DNA from: Paramecium pentaurelia
Taxonomy: Eukaryota; Ciliophora; Oligohymenophorea; Peniculida; Parameciidae
NCBI GenBank assembly: GCA_905183005.1
Contig: CAJJDO010000152.1
Coordinates: forward strand, 85,132-149,131
Direction of reading: 5' to 3'
Length of the DNA: 64,000 bases
Under the pieces are notes generated by a model. That model was not told the DNA's origin, did not search any database, and was given only the letters and a program-made list of their open reading frames with translations. This document shows positions 37,091-48,913 of this stretch, piece by piece (positions within the stretch are counted from its first letter, which is position 1; every line of letters begins with the position of its first letter). The translations under genes were made by a program, and so were the position numbers.

Positions 37091-39019
37091 GACATCATCG
37101 ATTTTATCAGCAATTTTAGAATTTAATACATCTCTTAATTTTTTAACAAAACTCTCAGGTTTTTTAGTATAAACAGAACTTAAATTTCCAATATTTTCTA
37201 TTAATTTATCTAATAGTTCATTTTCAATTGTATAACTGGAATCAGAAATAGTTGGTCTTTCTGTAAAAACTATTTTTTTAGCTAATTCTGGGTCAGTAGA
37301 TAACATTCTCCAATATATATATGCTCTATCTCTAAGATCAGGATTTTCACATTCAATAGTAGCTGTTTTTAATAGATTATGAATTAATTCTTTTCCATCA
37401 TTAGGTCTTTATAAAAATAATTTCATAACAGCAACTAAAATCTAATGTTATACATTTGCAGGTTCATCTTTAAAACTTATAATTAAATATCAGAATTACT
37501 TTTCACTGAAATTAGCTAAGAGAGAATCAGCATTTTCTATTGTATCAACATATTCTCCAATAATCCAAATCATGGAGGCCTTTGCTTCCGGATCTTCAAG
37601 ACTTTTTAGATTTTCACAAAGATCCTTAAGAATCATTTCATATTTTCTAGGATATTTTCTAAATATATCTCTAATAACTATAATGCTTTCCATAACAACA
37701 TAATTAACTTTAGTTTTTAAACATTCCCAAAGAGCTGTAACACATTTTTCTGCTGCTTTTTCTAATTTGATAGCACATCTTCCAATTGTTCTAACTGATT
37801 TTCTTACAAATTCTACATCTACTTCTTAAGTATATTCTTTTAATTCATGTAAAATCTATTGAATATTATCATTATTAGCTAATTTTGATAAGACTTCTAA
37901 TTTTTATAATTTGATATATATTGGATCATTAAAATTGCAAAAGAATACTTTAATATCTTTTTCAATGATGATTGGTCTCTTTTGAATAATCAAATTAATA
38001 TTTTTTAATGCGACATATTAAATTTCTGGTTCTTTACCTAAACTTAAAAGTGAAATCAATGGAGCAGTCATTTTAAGTGCATTTTATCTTATTGTTTCTG
38101 GATTTTAAAGATAATCCAAAAATTTCATCATAATTTTACATGCTGATAATACTACTCCAGGATTATTATGATTTAATCTAGGACTAACTCTTTCTAATAT
38201 TCTTAAAATATAAATTATAAATTACGCTTCTGCTTCTTTTCCATCTTCAGGAATATACATAGCCAAAGCATCTAAACAATATATAACACCCCATTCATTG
38301 CATTCATTCATAGCTGTCAATATTTTTTAAATTGTATAAGGATTCAATTATAACATTGTTGTTCCTTTTGATTCTTGAACAATCAATAATGCACATACAG
38401 CATTTGCAACAACCATTGCATTTCCATCATTCAACAAATTCTCTAAAAGTTTCAATAAACCCTATTCTTCAATGAGCTCAGGTGATACATCATATAATTT
38501 AGAAATGCAAATAGCTGCAGTCTTTCTTACATATGAATCTTCATCCTTATAATATATTTAGATTAATTACTTTTATGGATTCTTTTAAAGGATCCAATAA
38601 ATATTCTGTAATCAATTTTACTCTAATACATCCCATTGTTCTGATAGCTAAAGCTCTAAGAAATGGATTTGTCTTATCTCTTGCATCCTTACGAAAACTA
38701 TTGACAGCCATAACAGCAAGATCAGGCATAATTTTGGCATAATTGATTATGTACAAGTACACTAACTTTTTTAATTCTAAATTTGATGTTTCCATATTCT
38801 TTGCCACATCTGGAAATAACATACTAACATCTTTGCCTCTTGTCATAGCATCAATAATCTATGAATTATAATTCAAAGTACTTTTCTGATGGCATCTCTT
38901 TTAGACTCTATTTTGTTTTAATTCAAGGCATCTTGTAATTCTTTGACTTCTTTTCCATATCTAGATCTTGAACTTCTACTGCTACTTGAAGTTGAAGCTG
39001 AAGCTGAAGGACGACTCAT
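36065..39019 (-). CDS. Beta-adaptin (AP-1/AP-2 large beta subunit)
   Basis: 943 residues, the normal size for AP-1/AP-2 beta. Introns: 38859-38881 (23 nt), 38546-38570 (25), 37476-37499 (24), 36421-36445 (25), 36290-36315 (26). The trunk (residues ~1-580) is the adaptin helical solenoid: YGKEVKELQDALNQNKIESK, DVSMLFPDVAKNMETSNLEL and KKLVYLYIINYAKIMPDLAV are near-diagnostic. A Gln-rich hinge (~600-680, with QIQTQIQTQIPT) leads to the ear/appendage domain (IRIPFAEVLTANTPGSQTQV to the end), whose last ~110 residues look like the platform subdomain. Role: clathrin adaptor complex for trans-Golgi/endosome or plasma-membrane vesicle formation; beta-1 versus beta-2 cannot be told. The last third of the gene lies in the duplicated segment. 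Confidence 0.95.
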
Positions 39020-39056
39020 GCAATTTTAATTTAAAAAATATCTTTATATATATATT

Positions 39057-39675
39057 TCATCTGGTGAAAAAATTCCCCTTATTATTCCTTGAATATCCTG
39101 GATTTGTGCTTTTTGAATGATAGTCATTTATAATATATGGTAATTTACCTACTCCAGGTAAATTCACACTTATTATTATAATATTAAATTTACTGATGGG
39201 TTTCGTAATTCTTTAACACCTACAATCTCTTTAAATTCTTAACTTATTCTAATAGATCTCCTTTTTTCAAAAATATATCACTATCTCTTAATAAAGTATC
39301 AATAATTGGATTTTATTTAGTACTTTTAGGTATTGAATTAGTTCTTTCATCAAATATTAAACTCTCTTTAAATTTCTTCAAACTCATACTCTTTTTCAAA
39401 ATAGGTAATTAAGTATTTATAGGTATATCTTCTGTAATTATTTATTTATCTATTTATTTTTATTAATCTTATTAACATTCATTCTATTCAACAAGTGGAT
39501 GTACTGTAAGTTTTTATGTTTTGTGACCCCAGAATCTATCAATCATAGAAACATGTGGGATTTATTTATCTTTTTCAATCAAATCTGTTACTCTTGTGCT
39601 GTCTTCTACAAGAAATACTTAATATTTGTTATTAATAGATAAAGGATCATCACGATATCTTGAAGTATTTGACAT
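39057..39675 (-). CDS. Small basic protein with C-terminal NPGYSRNxxGxFFTR motif
   Basis: 197 residues; intron 39169-39193 (25 nt). No family identified. The C-terminus reads NLPGVGKLPYIINDYHSKST then NPGYSRNNKGNFFTR, a compact motif resembling the conserved ends of small microtubule-associated ciliary proteins; the rest is Lys/Gln-rich helix with a hydrophobic patch (MLIDRFWGHKTQK region). No signal peptide or membrane helix. Its stop is 37 bp from the beta-adaptin start codon on the same strand. A role in the axoneme is speculation based on motif style only. Confidence 0.65.
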
Positions 39676-39851
39676 TTTTTAATGGATAATTTTGTAATTT
39701 TTGGAGGACATTTAATATATATATATATATAATAATAATTTATGTAAAATAAGATAGAATTAATATATAATACTTAAATTTATTAATCTATTGTTATCAT
39801 TTATGTATATTAAATTAATCATATAAAGTTAATATTAAATATACGTTTTAT

Positions 39852-40538
39852 ATGAAATTGAATTATTTGCTGTTGAGCTTGTTGATTACATTTATAGAAA
39901 CATCAGTAATTTCAAGTATTCTAAATTAACTATGTTAGAGATATGAGCAAAGATAATTAGAAAATCTAATTATAGATGAGTAACAAATAAAATCAAATTA
40001 AGAAAATTAAAAAAATTATAGATGATTAAGAATAATGGTTTGAAGGTAATTCAATTAATAATTATAAGAAATTTTTGAATATTATGAAGAAGTTATATAT
40101 GAATATGATGAATAAGATCCAGATGAACTTAGTTTAGGATCATAGATGGATTTAGAACATTTAATTGAGAACTATGATATACCTGAAGATTGTTATGAGG
40201 AAATTGTGAGTATCTATGAATATTACGATGTAAGTGAAGAAACTGAGAAAATTGATAGTAATAAAAAATCTAATCAGAAAACAGAAAATGAAAATAATTT
40301 TTAAGTATTTAATTTAGGAGAAGAAGAATTTATTGCTTTGGTTGATGATCATAAAGAAATTTTGGATGATGATATTTTAACAATGAAAAAACCAATTGAA
40401 TAAGAAGAAGATGAAGAAGATAATTAGAAACATTCAAAGAAAGAGAATCCTATTAATAAAAAATCAAATAATAAAAAAATAATAAAAAATAAAAATAAGA
40501 AAAAGAAAGTTAAAAAATAAAAAAAGAAATAGAAATGA
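39852..40538 (+). CDS. Predicted secreted acidic/lysine-rich protein
   Basis: 212 residues; introns 39916-39940 (25 nt) and 40046-40068 (23). The N-terminus MKLNYLLLSLLITFIETSVI is a good signal peptide. The mature part is strongly acidic with Asp/Glu/Tyr clusters (EEIFEYYEEVIYEYDEQDPD), then an acidic run, and it ends with a dense Lys/Asn block (NKNKKKKVKKQKKKQK). No Cys, no known domain. The placement of intron 1 is inferred from the required frame shift and could differ slightly. It converges with the next gene with only 12 bp between the stop codons. Possible function: calcium-binding luminal or secreted matrix protein, unproven. Confidence 0.65.
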
Positions 40539-40550
40539 CTTAAATTTATT

Positions 40551-43191
40551 TCATATAGACAATAAACTAATAGATTAACAAATCATATCTATTTTACCAA
40601 TTGGAACATATTCTTTTAAAGCATTTAATTTCAAATATAGTAATTATGTGAATTATTTTAAATTATCATCTACTGGAGTAGTTCTTAATATTCTATTTAT
40701 TATATTATATTATTATACTAATTTAATTATGGTAACATCTCTAATATAGTCTCTAATGTATCACTTTATTCAACTATCTAACATATTACTAATAAATATC
40801 CATATAATGGTATTTATTATTCATAAATAAATTTCTTTAATATCATCAATTATCTATTCCCTTCATATGATTATAATTCCAATAAAAGAAACAAAAATAG
40901 ATTTTCATGATTAAATGATATTAACAATATCTTACATACAAACTATAATAAATATATAAATTACATCATCTAATTTATTTTTATAAGCCATTTTTATTAT
41001 TTATCTTAAAGAATATGGAATAACTTTATCTACTTCCATCTTTGTATTTTATTCTATTAAATAGAATAATAATTCAAAAAGATGTTTAATATTAATTAAT
41101 TCCAATTTAAATTATGATTCTGGTTAAATTTATTCTAAAATCTCAGAAACAATAATAAATAATGATTTATTATTTTCTACTTTCCATTAATATTTATATT
41201 AATTATTTCCCATTACTGTATCTTTTATGAATTATATAGTACAAGTATCCATTTACATAGAAATCATAAAAAAAGTATGTAGTTTTACTAATTATTTTGC
41301 TAATGTTGATTAATCAAATGTACACATATTGTAAGATTACTTGCAAAGATCTATAGGTAAACTTTTCTTAGATGCAATATATTAATATAATAGCTAATAT
41401 AATTAATCAACATTTGCAGTATCATTTTATTTAATACATTTCTCAATAAAATTCAATAAGAAATAATACATATGTTAATCTAAAGTAGGTTTATATTCTA
41501 CAAAAAAGTTAATTACAATCTAATAATAATAGATTTATTAATTTCTTATACAAGATTCAAGGATTGCATAAAATAATATTGAATTTGAATCAATTAATTA
41601 ATATGATTCTTCAAGAAGTGATTTTAATTATTTACATAAATTTAATCTATTTTCTTATTTATTATTACTCTAAAATTCTTTTAAAAATAATAATGTTCCT
41701 GTTATTATACCTGATTTATAATTTTTTAAGAGATTTTAAAATAGTGTTGTTTATGTTTATGGTAAAATACCAAATTCTAAATTTAAGAACATTGCTAAAT
41801 GCTATAAAATTTAACTTTCCTTTATTTAAAGATTTGATAATAAAGTTATTAATTAGCCAAATTGTTTAGTCAATCTAGAATCATTAGCAAAATTAGGAAT
41901 AATCAATAAAATCATATGAAAAAACTCATCTAAACATACTTCTTAGTATTTTTATATATGTTATACTATTGTAAAAATCAATTAACATAAATCTATTACA
42001 TTTCCTATAAGATTATGATTTAATAATGTAATTTAATCATCATTATAATTATTAATGTTTAGTAATTAAGGAAAATCTAAGAGCATTTAATGAATGTCTT
42101 TACTTAATTTCATTATATTTTATTAATTTGAAGCTCTAAGAATTAAATTATATTTAAATTGAAACCATTGATTTATTAATATAAAATTGATTGGATATAA
42201 TTATATATTTTAACTTAATTCTTTAAGGAGAATCAAAATATCAGTAACAGAATGCATTAAATTATTATCTAAGAATTATTAAAACATCTTATTAACCTAA
42301 TTTCTTACTTTTTCAAAATCAATTTCTGATTAAAATTCTTTAATTTTAACAATTAATATAAGTAATTATATTTCAAGTGGAGTAGTTTTTTATAAATCAT
42401 ATTGTTTACTATATTGAATAAAATCATTTATTTTATTTAATTTATAGTATGATAGTAAGATACATTAATTACATTAATTGAGGTAATTCTAATCAGATTT
42501 TTTAAGTTCTTCTTTGATATTAAGACAAACTGATATAACAGTTTCAAGATTTTTGTTCTCCTCTACTAATTGACAACATTATTATAAGATTAGATAGTAA
42601 GAGTATATTATTAAGTTTGCTTATGAATCAACTAATTTATGTTTTTTTTAGTCAAATTTAATAATAAATTGATAAAATTGATCTATTTTTTCACTTGAAT
42701 TGAATTAATTAATTTTGTAAATCAGCATGCTAATTTATGAGATTTTGTTACAATCTATGCACTATTCAAATTTATAGCATTATTCTAAAGCAGATAATGT
42801 CAATTCGTTTGGTTAATAGATTTTAAGGTATAGTATTTTTTTTTATAATACTTCAAATAGATAAAAATATTCTTAAAGTAAATTTTAGTTTGAAATGTAA
42901 ATGAAAGAATTGATTAACATCACTTAAACTTATATCATAGGTGTAATATATGTATCATTTTCATCTTATTTTATTGATAAATGATCTTCTATTTAATTGA
43001 ACCAATTGATTAGCAATCTAAAAGCTACTAGTGACAATTTCATACATAGGATCTTGCACTATCTTCCTTTGATCTTGTTGTAATACTTTGTTCATATCGA
43101 AATCTAAGAATTGTTACACTTCTGAAACAAGACCATCGCAAGGTTATTGTAATTGGAGTACTTCAATAAAACATTCTATTGAATTAAGCAT
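40551..43191 (-). CDS. Large helical (solenoid-like) protein, unknown function
   Basis: 854 residues with introns 43018-43045 (28 nt), 40943-40964 (22) and 40693-40718 (26), all needed to avoid TGA or to keep one frame. Composition is Leu/Ile/Gln/Lys/Tyr helix end to end, in pairs of helices, with segments such as LEQCYKFEQCIDCNKISQIS and MLINSFIYISNQNLLQEYFY. This is the look of an ARM/HEAT solenoid, for example karyopherin or a nuclear-pore scaffold, but no signature confirms either. No membrane helix, signal peptide or catalytic motif. The start (MLNSIECFIEVLQLQQPCDG) is the first ATG in frame. Confidence 0.7.
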
Positions 43192-43634
43192 AATATTTAA
43201 TTTAAATAATAGGTAAATTTAATCTTTATATATATATAAATAATACCTCATCTTCTTTCTCCTATTATTCAATCAAATATTAAACCATTTTCATTTTCTT
43301 TTAGATTATTTTAATTTATTGATTATACACAAGCCTTAATAAATGTAAATATATTTAGTTTAAATTTCCCCTCTTAATCCTTATTAATATTTCTTCATGG
43401 TATTTCTTTTCAATAATTTAAAATTCATAATATATTATCTAAAATTATTTGATTTTCATTCATTTTTTCTAGATTATCTATTAAATATCAAATTATGATT
43501 ACATCATTATGATTTGACAATAATTAAGGAAATAGAAGTGAGCAAGGAAATATGTATTCTTGACTACACTATGACAATTTTCAAGAATGTTTTATTAGAA
43601 AACACTTTGAAATAGTATAATTAAGTAAATTCAT
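43192..43634. other. AT-rich spacer
   Basis: 443 bp between the start side of the solenoid-like gene and the 3' end of the next minus-strand gene. Some short open frames exist but none extends or has a plausible intron; I see no feature. Confidence 0.4.
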
Positions 43635-44267
43635 TCATTATTTTAATTATTTAGTTTTTATGCAAAATATTTATTTCTTTCCCTATATACGACTCAAAAT
43701 CTGGTCTTGTTATCTCTTTAATCTTTTAATCTCTTTAATCACTTGAGATTTATCATAATATTCATATCCAAATTTATTTTTTAATGCTCTTCCAATTTTA
43801 AGATTGAAATTGTGATTGTCGCTAAAGACATGTGATCCAAAAGTTTCATCTATTATTTGAATCTCTTCATTTGATATGAATTAACCCAATATACGAAATC
43901 TATTTCTTGCTGCATTAAGTTTCTTAGCATATACCTTAATCTTAGCTCTTTTCTTTGCACGCTTCATTCTAAATAACTCTGACTTCCTTTTCCTTGTCAA
44001 ATCTGTAATTTGACTATGATAATGAATTTCATTGGTTCTTCTCTTATGTTTGCTTTCTAGAAGTGATTCAAATTATCTTATCACTTCAATTTCTGACTAT
44101 GTAAAATTATGAGCCTCCTTAAAATATAGGATTTACTCTTATAACTATCTAATCACATCCTTCTTGCTTGTAATAGATTCATTACCAATCATAAATTGTT
44201 CTGATTCCAATTGTGGATCAGCAAGAGTTTTTATAAAAGAAGTTAGGGGAGGACGCAAGAAATTCAT
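43635..44267 (-). CDS. Small basic helical protein, unknown
   Basis: 210 residues without introns. Begins MNFLRPPLTSFIKTLADPQL. The centre has an extremely basic helix (RKRKSELFRMKRAKKRAKIK, about residues 105-125) next to a helical EVIRQFESLLESKHKRRTNE, followed by FGSHVFSDNHNFNLKIGRAL. This could be a nucleic-acid-binding or microtubule-binding protein, but no family is recognised. Its start codon is only 12 bp from the start codon of the divergent CFAP73-like gene, so the promoter must overlap that gene or be shared. Confidence 0.7.
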
Positions 44268-44279
44268 TTTTAATAATTT
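44268..44279. promoter_or_regulatory. 12 bp gap between divergent start codons
   Basis: Only 12 bp (mostly T/A) separate the ATG at 44267 (minus) from the ATG at 44280 (plus). If both starts are right, promoters must lie inside the opposite gene's transcribed region, or one start is wrong. The plus gene's conserved block begins at about 44331, so the true plus start cannot be far to the right. Confidence 0.6.
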
Positions 44280-45380
44280 ATGTAAAAAAAAGTTATTAAA
44301 AAGTCTTCTACAGTCAAATAATTTGATGCAGCCTCTCCAGCAACTAAATTATTAGAGAAGAGAAGAAAGATGTATGAGATACATGAAGCATATGAACATC
44401 AATAAGATGAATATAAGAAGTATATTTTTTTATTAAGAATTTTAAAGATAGGAAGAGGAATTTAAGAAATAAGAGGAATAAATAAGAGAGAAGGACAAAT
44501 CGATATAAGAAGAATTGATAAAGTTTTGTAATTTCTTATAGGAGAATGAGGCAAAGAAAAAGAGAGCATTAGTTAGGTTTTAAGAAGAGAAATCATATAA
44601 AGAATAGAAAGAAAAGGAAATATAAGATTTAACTGCATAATGGACTGATTTATAAAGACATCAATAGAGATTGGAAAAGAAAGGTAAACTAGTTTAATTC
44701 TTATATCTTAAGTTACATCTTTAAAGAAGTATGAAGATTATTTGGATAGTATCATAAAGTAATATCCAGAATAATATCATGATTTATAATCAATTTTGGA
44801 TAGATATGCAACATTAACAAATTCTAATTCAAAGTTAGTTGAAGAACATTAGAATATGGAGAAGGAATTTGAGAAACTTAAATATGAATCAACATAATAT
44901 GAGAAGGAGAAGAATCATGAAATTCTTTAATTAAATAATGATATTAAGGATTTATAAAAGAAATTGGAAGAGAAGGCATCTGAAAGAAATCAAATTTAAA
45001 GTGTTTATGAAGCAACAACTAATGATGCTTCATCAAAAAATTTAAGTTTGGGTAGAATATTAATGGCTGTTGATAATCTATTTACACGTTGTTAGGAAGG
45101 AACTTAGAGAATGAAGTAGGATTTTGAAGAGTATAAGTAGGATAAACAAAATAAAGAGAAAGTGAAAGATAAAATTACAAATAATAAAATATAAAATTAA
45201 GACTTATAATTTAATGATGAAGATAATTATGAATTAAAAAGTTAATAATAATTCTTTATTTTAGGTTAATAAGCTGCTTGGAAATTAAAATAAATAGTAT
45301 AATTTATGTCAGATTTCAAAAAGATAATAGATAATTGTAAAGGTGAATTGGGTAAATCGAAAGAATAAAAAATTAAATGA
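44280..45380 (+). CDS. CCDC42/CFAP73 (MIA2-type) axonemal protein, copy 1
   Basis: 339 residues; introns 44420-44447 (28 nt), 44684-44712 (29) and 45241-45264 (24, stop-free and a multiple of 3, identified because copy 2 lacks it). Long coiled coil. The block SPATKLLEKRRKMYEIHEAY, then EEEFKKQEEQIREKD and ELIKFCNFLQENEAKKKRAL, is the DUF4200 signature of CCDC42/CFAP73. The family works in the modifier-of-inner-arms (MIA) complex with CFAP100 at inner dynein arm f in motile cilia; Paramecium is multiciliated, so a structural ciliary role is well founded. It is tandem with copy 2, with 25 bp between genes. Confidence 0.9.
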
Positions 45381-45405
45381 AATTAAATATATTTATATAA
45401 TATTT

Positions 45406-46471
45406 ATGAATAAATAAGAGAAAAGAAAATTACCTAGTCATTTATAATATGATACTGTAAGTCCAGCTACTAAATTACTTGAAAAGAGAAGAAAGATGTA
45501 TGAAGTGCATGAAGCATTTGAAGCATAAAGAGAGGAATTTAAGAAGTAAATTAATAGAAAAATATAAGATAGGAAGATAAGTTTAAATAAGAGGAAGAAA
45601 AAATTAGATAAAAGGATATGGAAATTTAAGAATCTTTAATTAAATTTTGCAAATTTTTATAAGATAATGAAGCAAAAAAGAAGAGAGCTGAAGGAAGATT
45701 AGAGGAAGAAAGAAGATAAAAAATATAGAAAGAAAAAGAAATTTAAGATTTGAAAGCATAATTATAGGAATTGGAAAAGAAATAATAAAAATTAGAAAAG
45801 AAGGGTATGTTTAGATTAATATCAAGACAGTTACTTCAATGAAAAAATATGAAGAATATTTAGATAGTGTTGCAAAATAATATCCAGAATAATATCATGA
45901 TATGGGATCTATATTAGAGAGACATAGTACATTGTCAAGTTAGAATTCTAAATTAGTAGAAGAACATTAAGCAATGGAAAAAGAATATGAAAAATTAAAA
46001 TATGAATCAACTTAATATGAGAAGGATAAAAATCATGAAATATTATAATTAAATAATGATATAAAAGAACTTTAAAAGAAATTAGAAGAAAAGATAGCAG
46101 AGAGAAATTAATTATAATAATTAGTAGAGGCATCAGCAAATGAAGCATCATCTAAGAATTTAAGTTTAGGAAGAATTCTAATGGCTATAGATAATTTATT
46201 TAATAGATGTTAAGAAGGAACATAAAAGATAAAACATGAATTGGAAGAAACAAAATAAGAAAATAATAAAAAAGATGATAAAAAAGTAAAGAAAGAAGAT
46301 AATAAGAAATAATAGAATAAAGATGAAAAAGAAGAAGAAGAAGAAGATAATTATGAAGTTAAAAGTTAATAGGCAATGTAGAAATTAAAAATTATATCAT
46401 TGTACTTAAATGATTTCAAAAAGATTATTTAAGGATGTAAAGAAGATTATAAAAAAGCTTAAAATAAATGA
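45406..46471 (+). CDS. CCDC42/CFAP73 (MIA2-type) axonemal protein, copy 2
   Basis: 338 residues; introns 45546-45568 (23 nt) and 45805-45830 (26). Co-linear with copy 1 and very similar in protein (SPATKLLEKRRKMYEVHEAF, ESLIKFCKFLQDNEAKKKRA, KKYEEYLDSVAKQYPEQYHD), with conserved Cys (FNRCQEGTQK) near residue 255. It differs in an acidic KEEEEEEDNYE-type insertion and lacks the third intron of copy 1. The starts differ: copy 2 begins MNKQEKRKLPSHLQYDTV. Converges with the next gene, 35 bp between stops. Confidence 0.9.
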
Positions 46472-46506
46472 TTTTAATTATATATATATATAAATAAACT
46501 AAATTT

Positions 46507-47327
46507 TCATTCCAACTTTTTAGTAACAGCAGATAAGAATTATTTTTTTTATATTTGTGACATAGGAAACCTTCTTGAAGAACGTGCTGTTTCTACTAGA
46601 TTAATCATTTTGTTAGGTGACATAACTTATTTTTAAGGTGTTTCATAATCACAGTAATCATCATATTATACATTTTTAGTTGTCATTAATTCATTGAAAT
46701 CCTTTAGTAATATTTGCATAATACTACGCATTTTTGTTAAGTATTTTTATTTTTTTTATTTTATCTTTTATTTTTCTTCTTATATTTATTCTACAGCTTT
46801 ATTATAATGTTTTTATATTTTAGGTGCTTCTTAATAAAATTTAACTAATGAATTTATTTCATTTTAATTTAGAATATGTAAATCATTTTTGATTGTTGTT
46901 CTAAAAGGTTGAAGTTCATTATTCATATTTTATTAAAATTAAGCACAATTATCTTACATTTTGATGATATCATTATCAATTTGTCCTTTTAGATCTCCTT
47001 TAATTGTATTGAATTTTAATTTAATACATTCAATGCAGTTGTCTAATTCTCCATCAATTTCTTTTGTTAAATCCTTTTATGGTGAATTGGTAGCTTATTA
47101 GAATTCAATTGCATTAATTTGTAATATAGATTCATTTACAAAATCTTTGAATTGAGTAGTTGTTTTTCTAATATGAGTGATATGATCATCAAGAAAACAA
47201 TCAGCACAACCTTAAATTTCAAATATATAATACCTATTTTCTTTGGAATAGAACATTAAGGATCAACACAAACATATTTGATGCGTTAAGAATCATGATT
47301 TGGATGTTAACAATTAGTGATATCCAT
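46507..47327 (-). CDS. B-box-like zinc-binding coiled-coil protein
   Basis: 265 residues; intron 47211-47233 (23 nt). The N-terminal 45 residues hold a dense Cys/His pattern: NCQHPNHDSQRIKYVCVDPQ, then CSIPKKIGCADCFLDDHITH, reminiscent of a B-box (C...H...C..C...C..C...H..H). A coiled coil follows to ~225 (QQATNSPQKDLTKEIDGELD, EQIQEEKQKIKQKKQKYL). The C-terminus is basic with FPMSQIQKKQFLSAVTKK. Layout matches the zinc-finger/coiled-coil part of TRIM-like proteins without a C-terminal domain. Metal binding is predicted, not shown; exact ligand pairing is uncertain. Confidence 0.72.
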
Positions 47328-47564
47328 AAATTTAATATATTATTCACCCGCCAATATATTCCCGGTTATTAAATTCAAATTAAGCAGAATTTGTTATTTC
47401 AAATAAAGCAAATAGTTTTTCACATATTCTATTATTGTTTAATGATTTATCAATAAAATAGTCTCCAATTTATCAGAGTTCTTAGATTAATGACAATTAT
47501 TCTATTCTTAATTATTTATATATTAAAGTTAATTAAATTATAATTATCAATAAAAATAGATAAA

Positions 47565-48758
47565 TCATTTTTAGACATATTGAAATGTACTTTATCCTCT
47601 ATTATGGTCAGATCTCATTTTTTTATTATTTCCTAAATCAATTTCAACTTCAGATTCACTACTTAATGAGTCATGTAATTGTTAACTTGATCTCCTAATA
47701 TTAATAACCTAAGGTAAATATAAATAATACATTTGGATTTTTAGTTGGAATACCCATAATAGGATCTTATTTATTAGGAACTTTAATAGACTTTTTGAAA
47801 TTGAATTGATTTAACACTTTTAATTTAGTAACAAATCCAAAGAATTCTTATAATAGTGAATTATTTATTTAACATTAAGGTGGAGGCTTTGTAATATTTT
47901 AAGTAAATTAATGAAATTGATTAAGATATTCATAATGTTTTATGCTTTCACAATAAATTTCATATAAACTTAATGTATCACTATTAGGTAAAGTAGCATA
48001 TTAATCTATGATTTTTTCAATTTCAGTACAAATAAACTTCTGAAATCTCCATACATCAACATATAGAGCTACTTATATTTCTATTAAATTTGGATTATAT
48101 TAAATCAATATTAAGCCTGAATTTATCAAATTTTGTATTTTGTAATGCCATAAGAACATTAATTTTGCTTCAATTTGTTCTTTATCTGCCACATAGGGAT
48201 AATTAAGTTTAAGTACAGCTCTATATAAATCAACATTGGCTGCCAATTTTTATAAATAAACATAACACAATTAAGCATATATTCTAGCTGGTTATGCTTT
48301 ATCTTCAAATTCAGTCAAAATCTTTTATGTTTATTAATTCTTTTATAAGTCAGGTTCAGTTTAAGTAGAATACCATTCTTATTTTTCCAATTAAACCCAA
48401 GGCATTTTTGTTTCTCTTAACTTAATTGCTACATCTTATATTATTTCATTATATTAAAATTGTTAATGTAAAGCTGCCAACAAATGGACTACTTGAACTC
48501 CTTGAAGATCTTTAGACTTAGTTTCTAAAAACTAGAACAAAAACTCAATATGCTCTATAATTTAATTATTTATCATTTACCATCCCTATCTAATAAATAT
48601 TATGCCAAAACTTCACCCTTTTATTTAAGATCTAGTTTACTATTTGAAGTAATTATTTATGCTAGTTTCTCTTATAATTATTAATTTATAGGAGTGCTGG
48701 AGGCCTAAGTGGTTTAATTAGAGCCAAAAATGGATGTAAATCTAGAAAAAAGTGACAT
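47565..48758 (-). CDS. ANTH-domain-like protein (possible clathrin/actin adaptor)
   Basis: 381 residues; introns 48555-48580 (26 nt) and 47709-47730 (22). After the short N-terminus (MSLFSRFTSIFGSNQTTQA) the protein is all helix in the order expected of ANTH/CALM folds: an opening helical block (EKLAQIITSNSKLDLKQKGE), a VVHLLAALHQQF helix, a LCYVYLQKLAANVDLYRAVL block resembling the YLxxRL-type helix, then LIEIQVALYVDVWRFQKFIC and LSLYEIYCESIKHYEYLNQF. The C-terminus is polar (SSQQLHDSLSSESEVE). No ENTH phosphoinositide residues can be confirmed by eye, so this is a moderate call; a generic helical protein is the alternative. Confidence 0.5.
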
Positions 48759-48913
48759 TTATATAATAATTAATTAAGAACTTATTATTTAATGAAATAT
48801 TTTTATGTCAACAGTTTAGATAACGGTAAGAGAATTTAAATAACCTACCTAGTAATATATGAAAATGACCATATAAAATGTATTTATATGTATTAATGTA
48901 ATATTGTATTGTA

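Noticed and set aside
40551..43191. Calling the solenoid-like protein a karyopherin.
   Set aside because: Only helical composition supports it; no importin-beta N-terminal or other signature was recognised.
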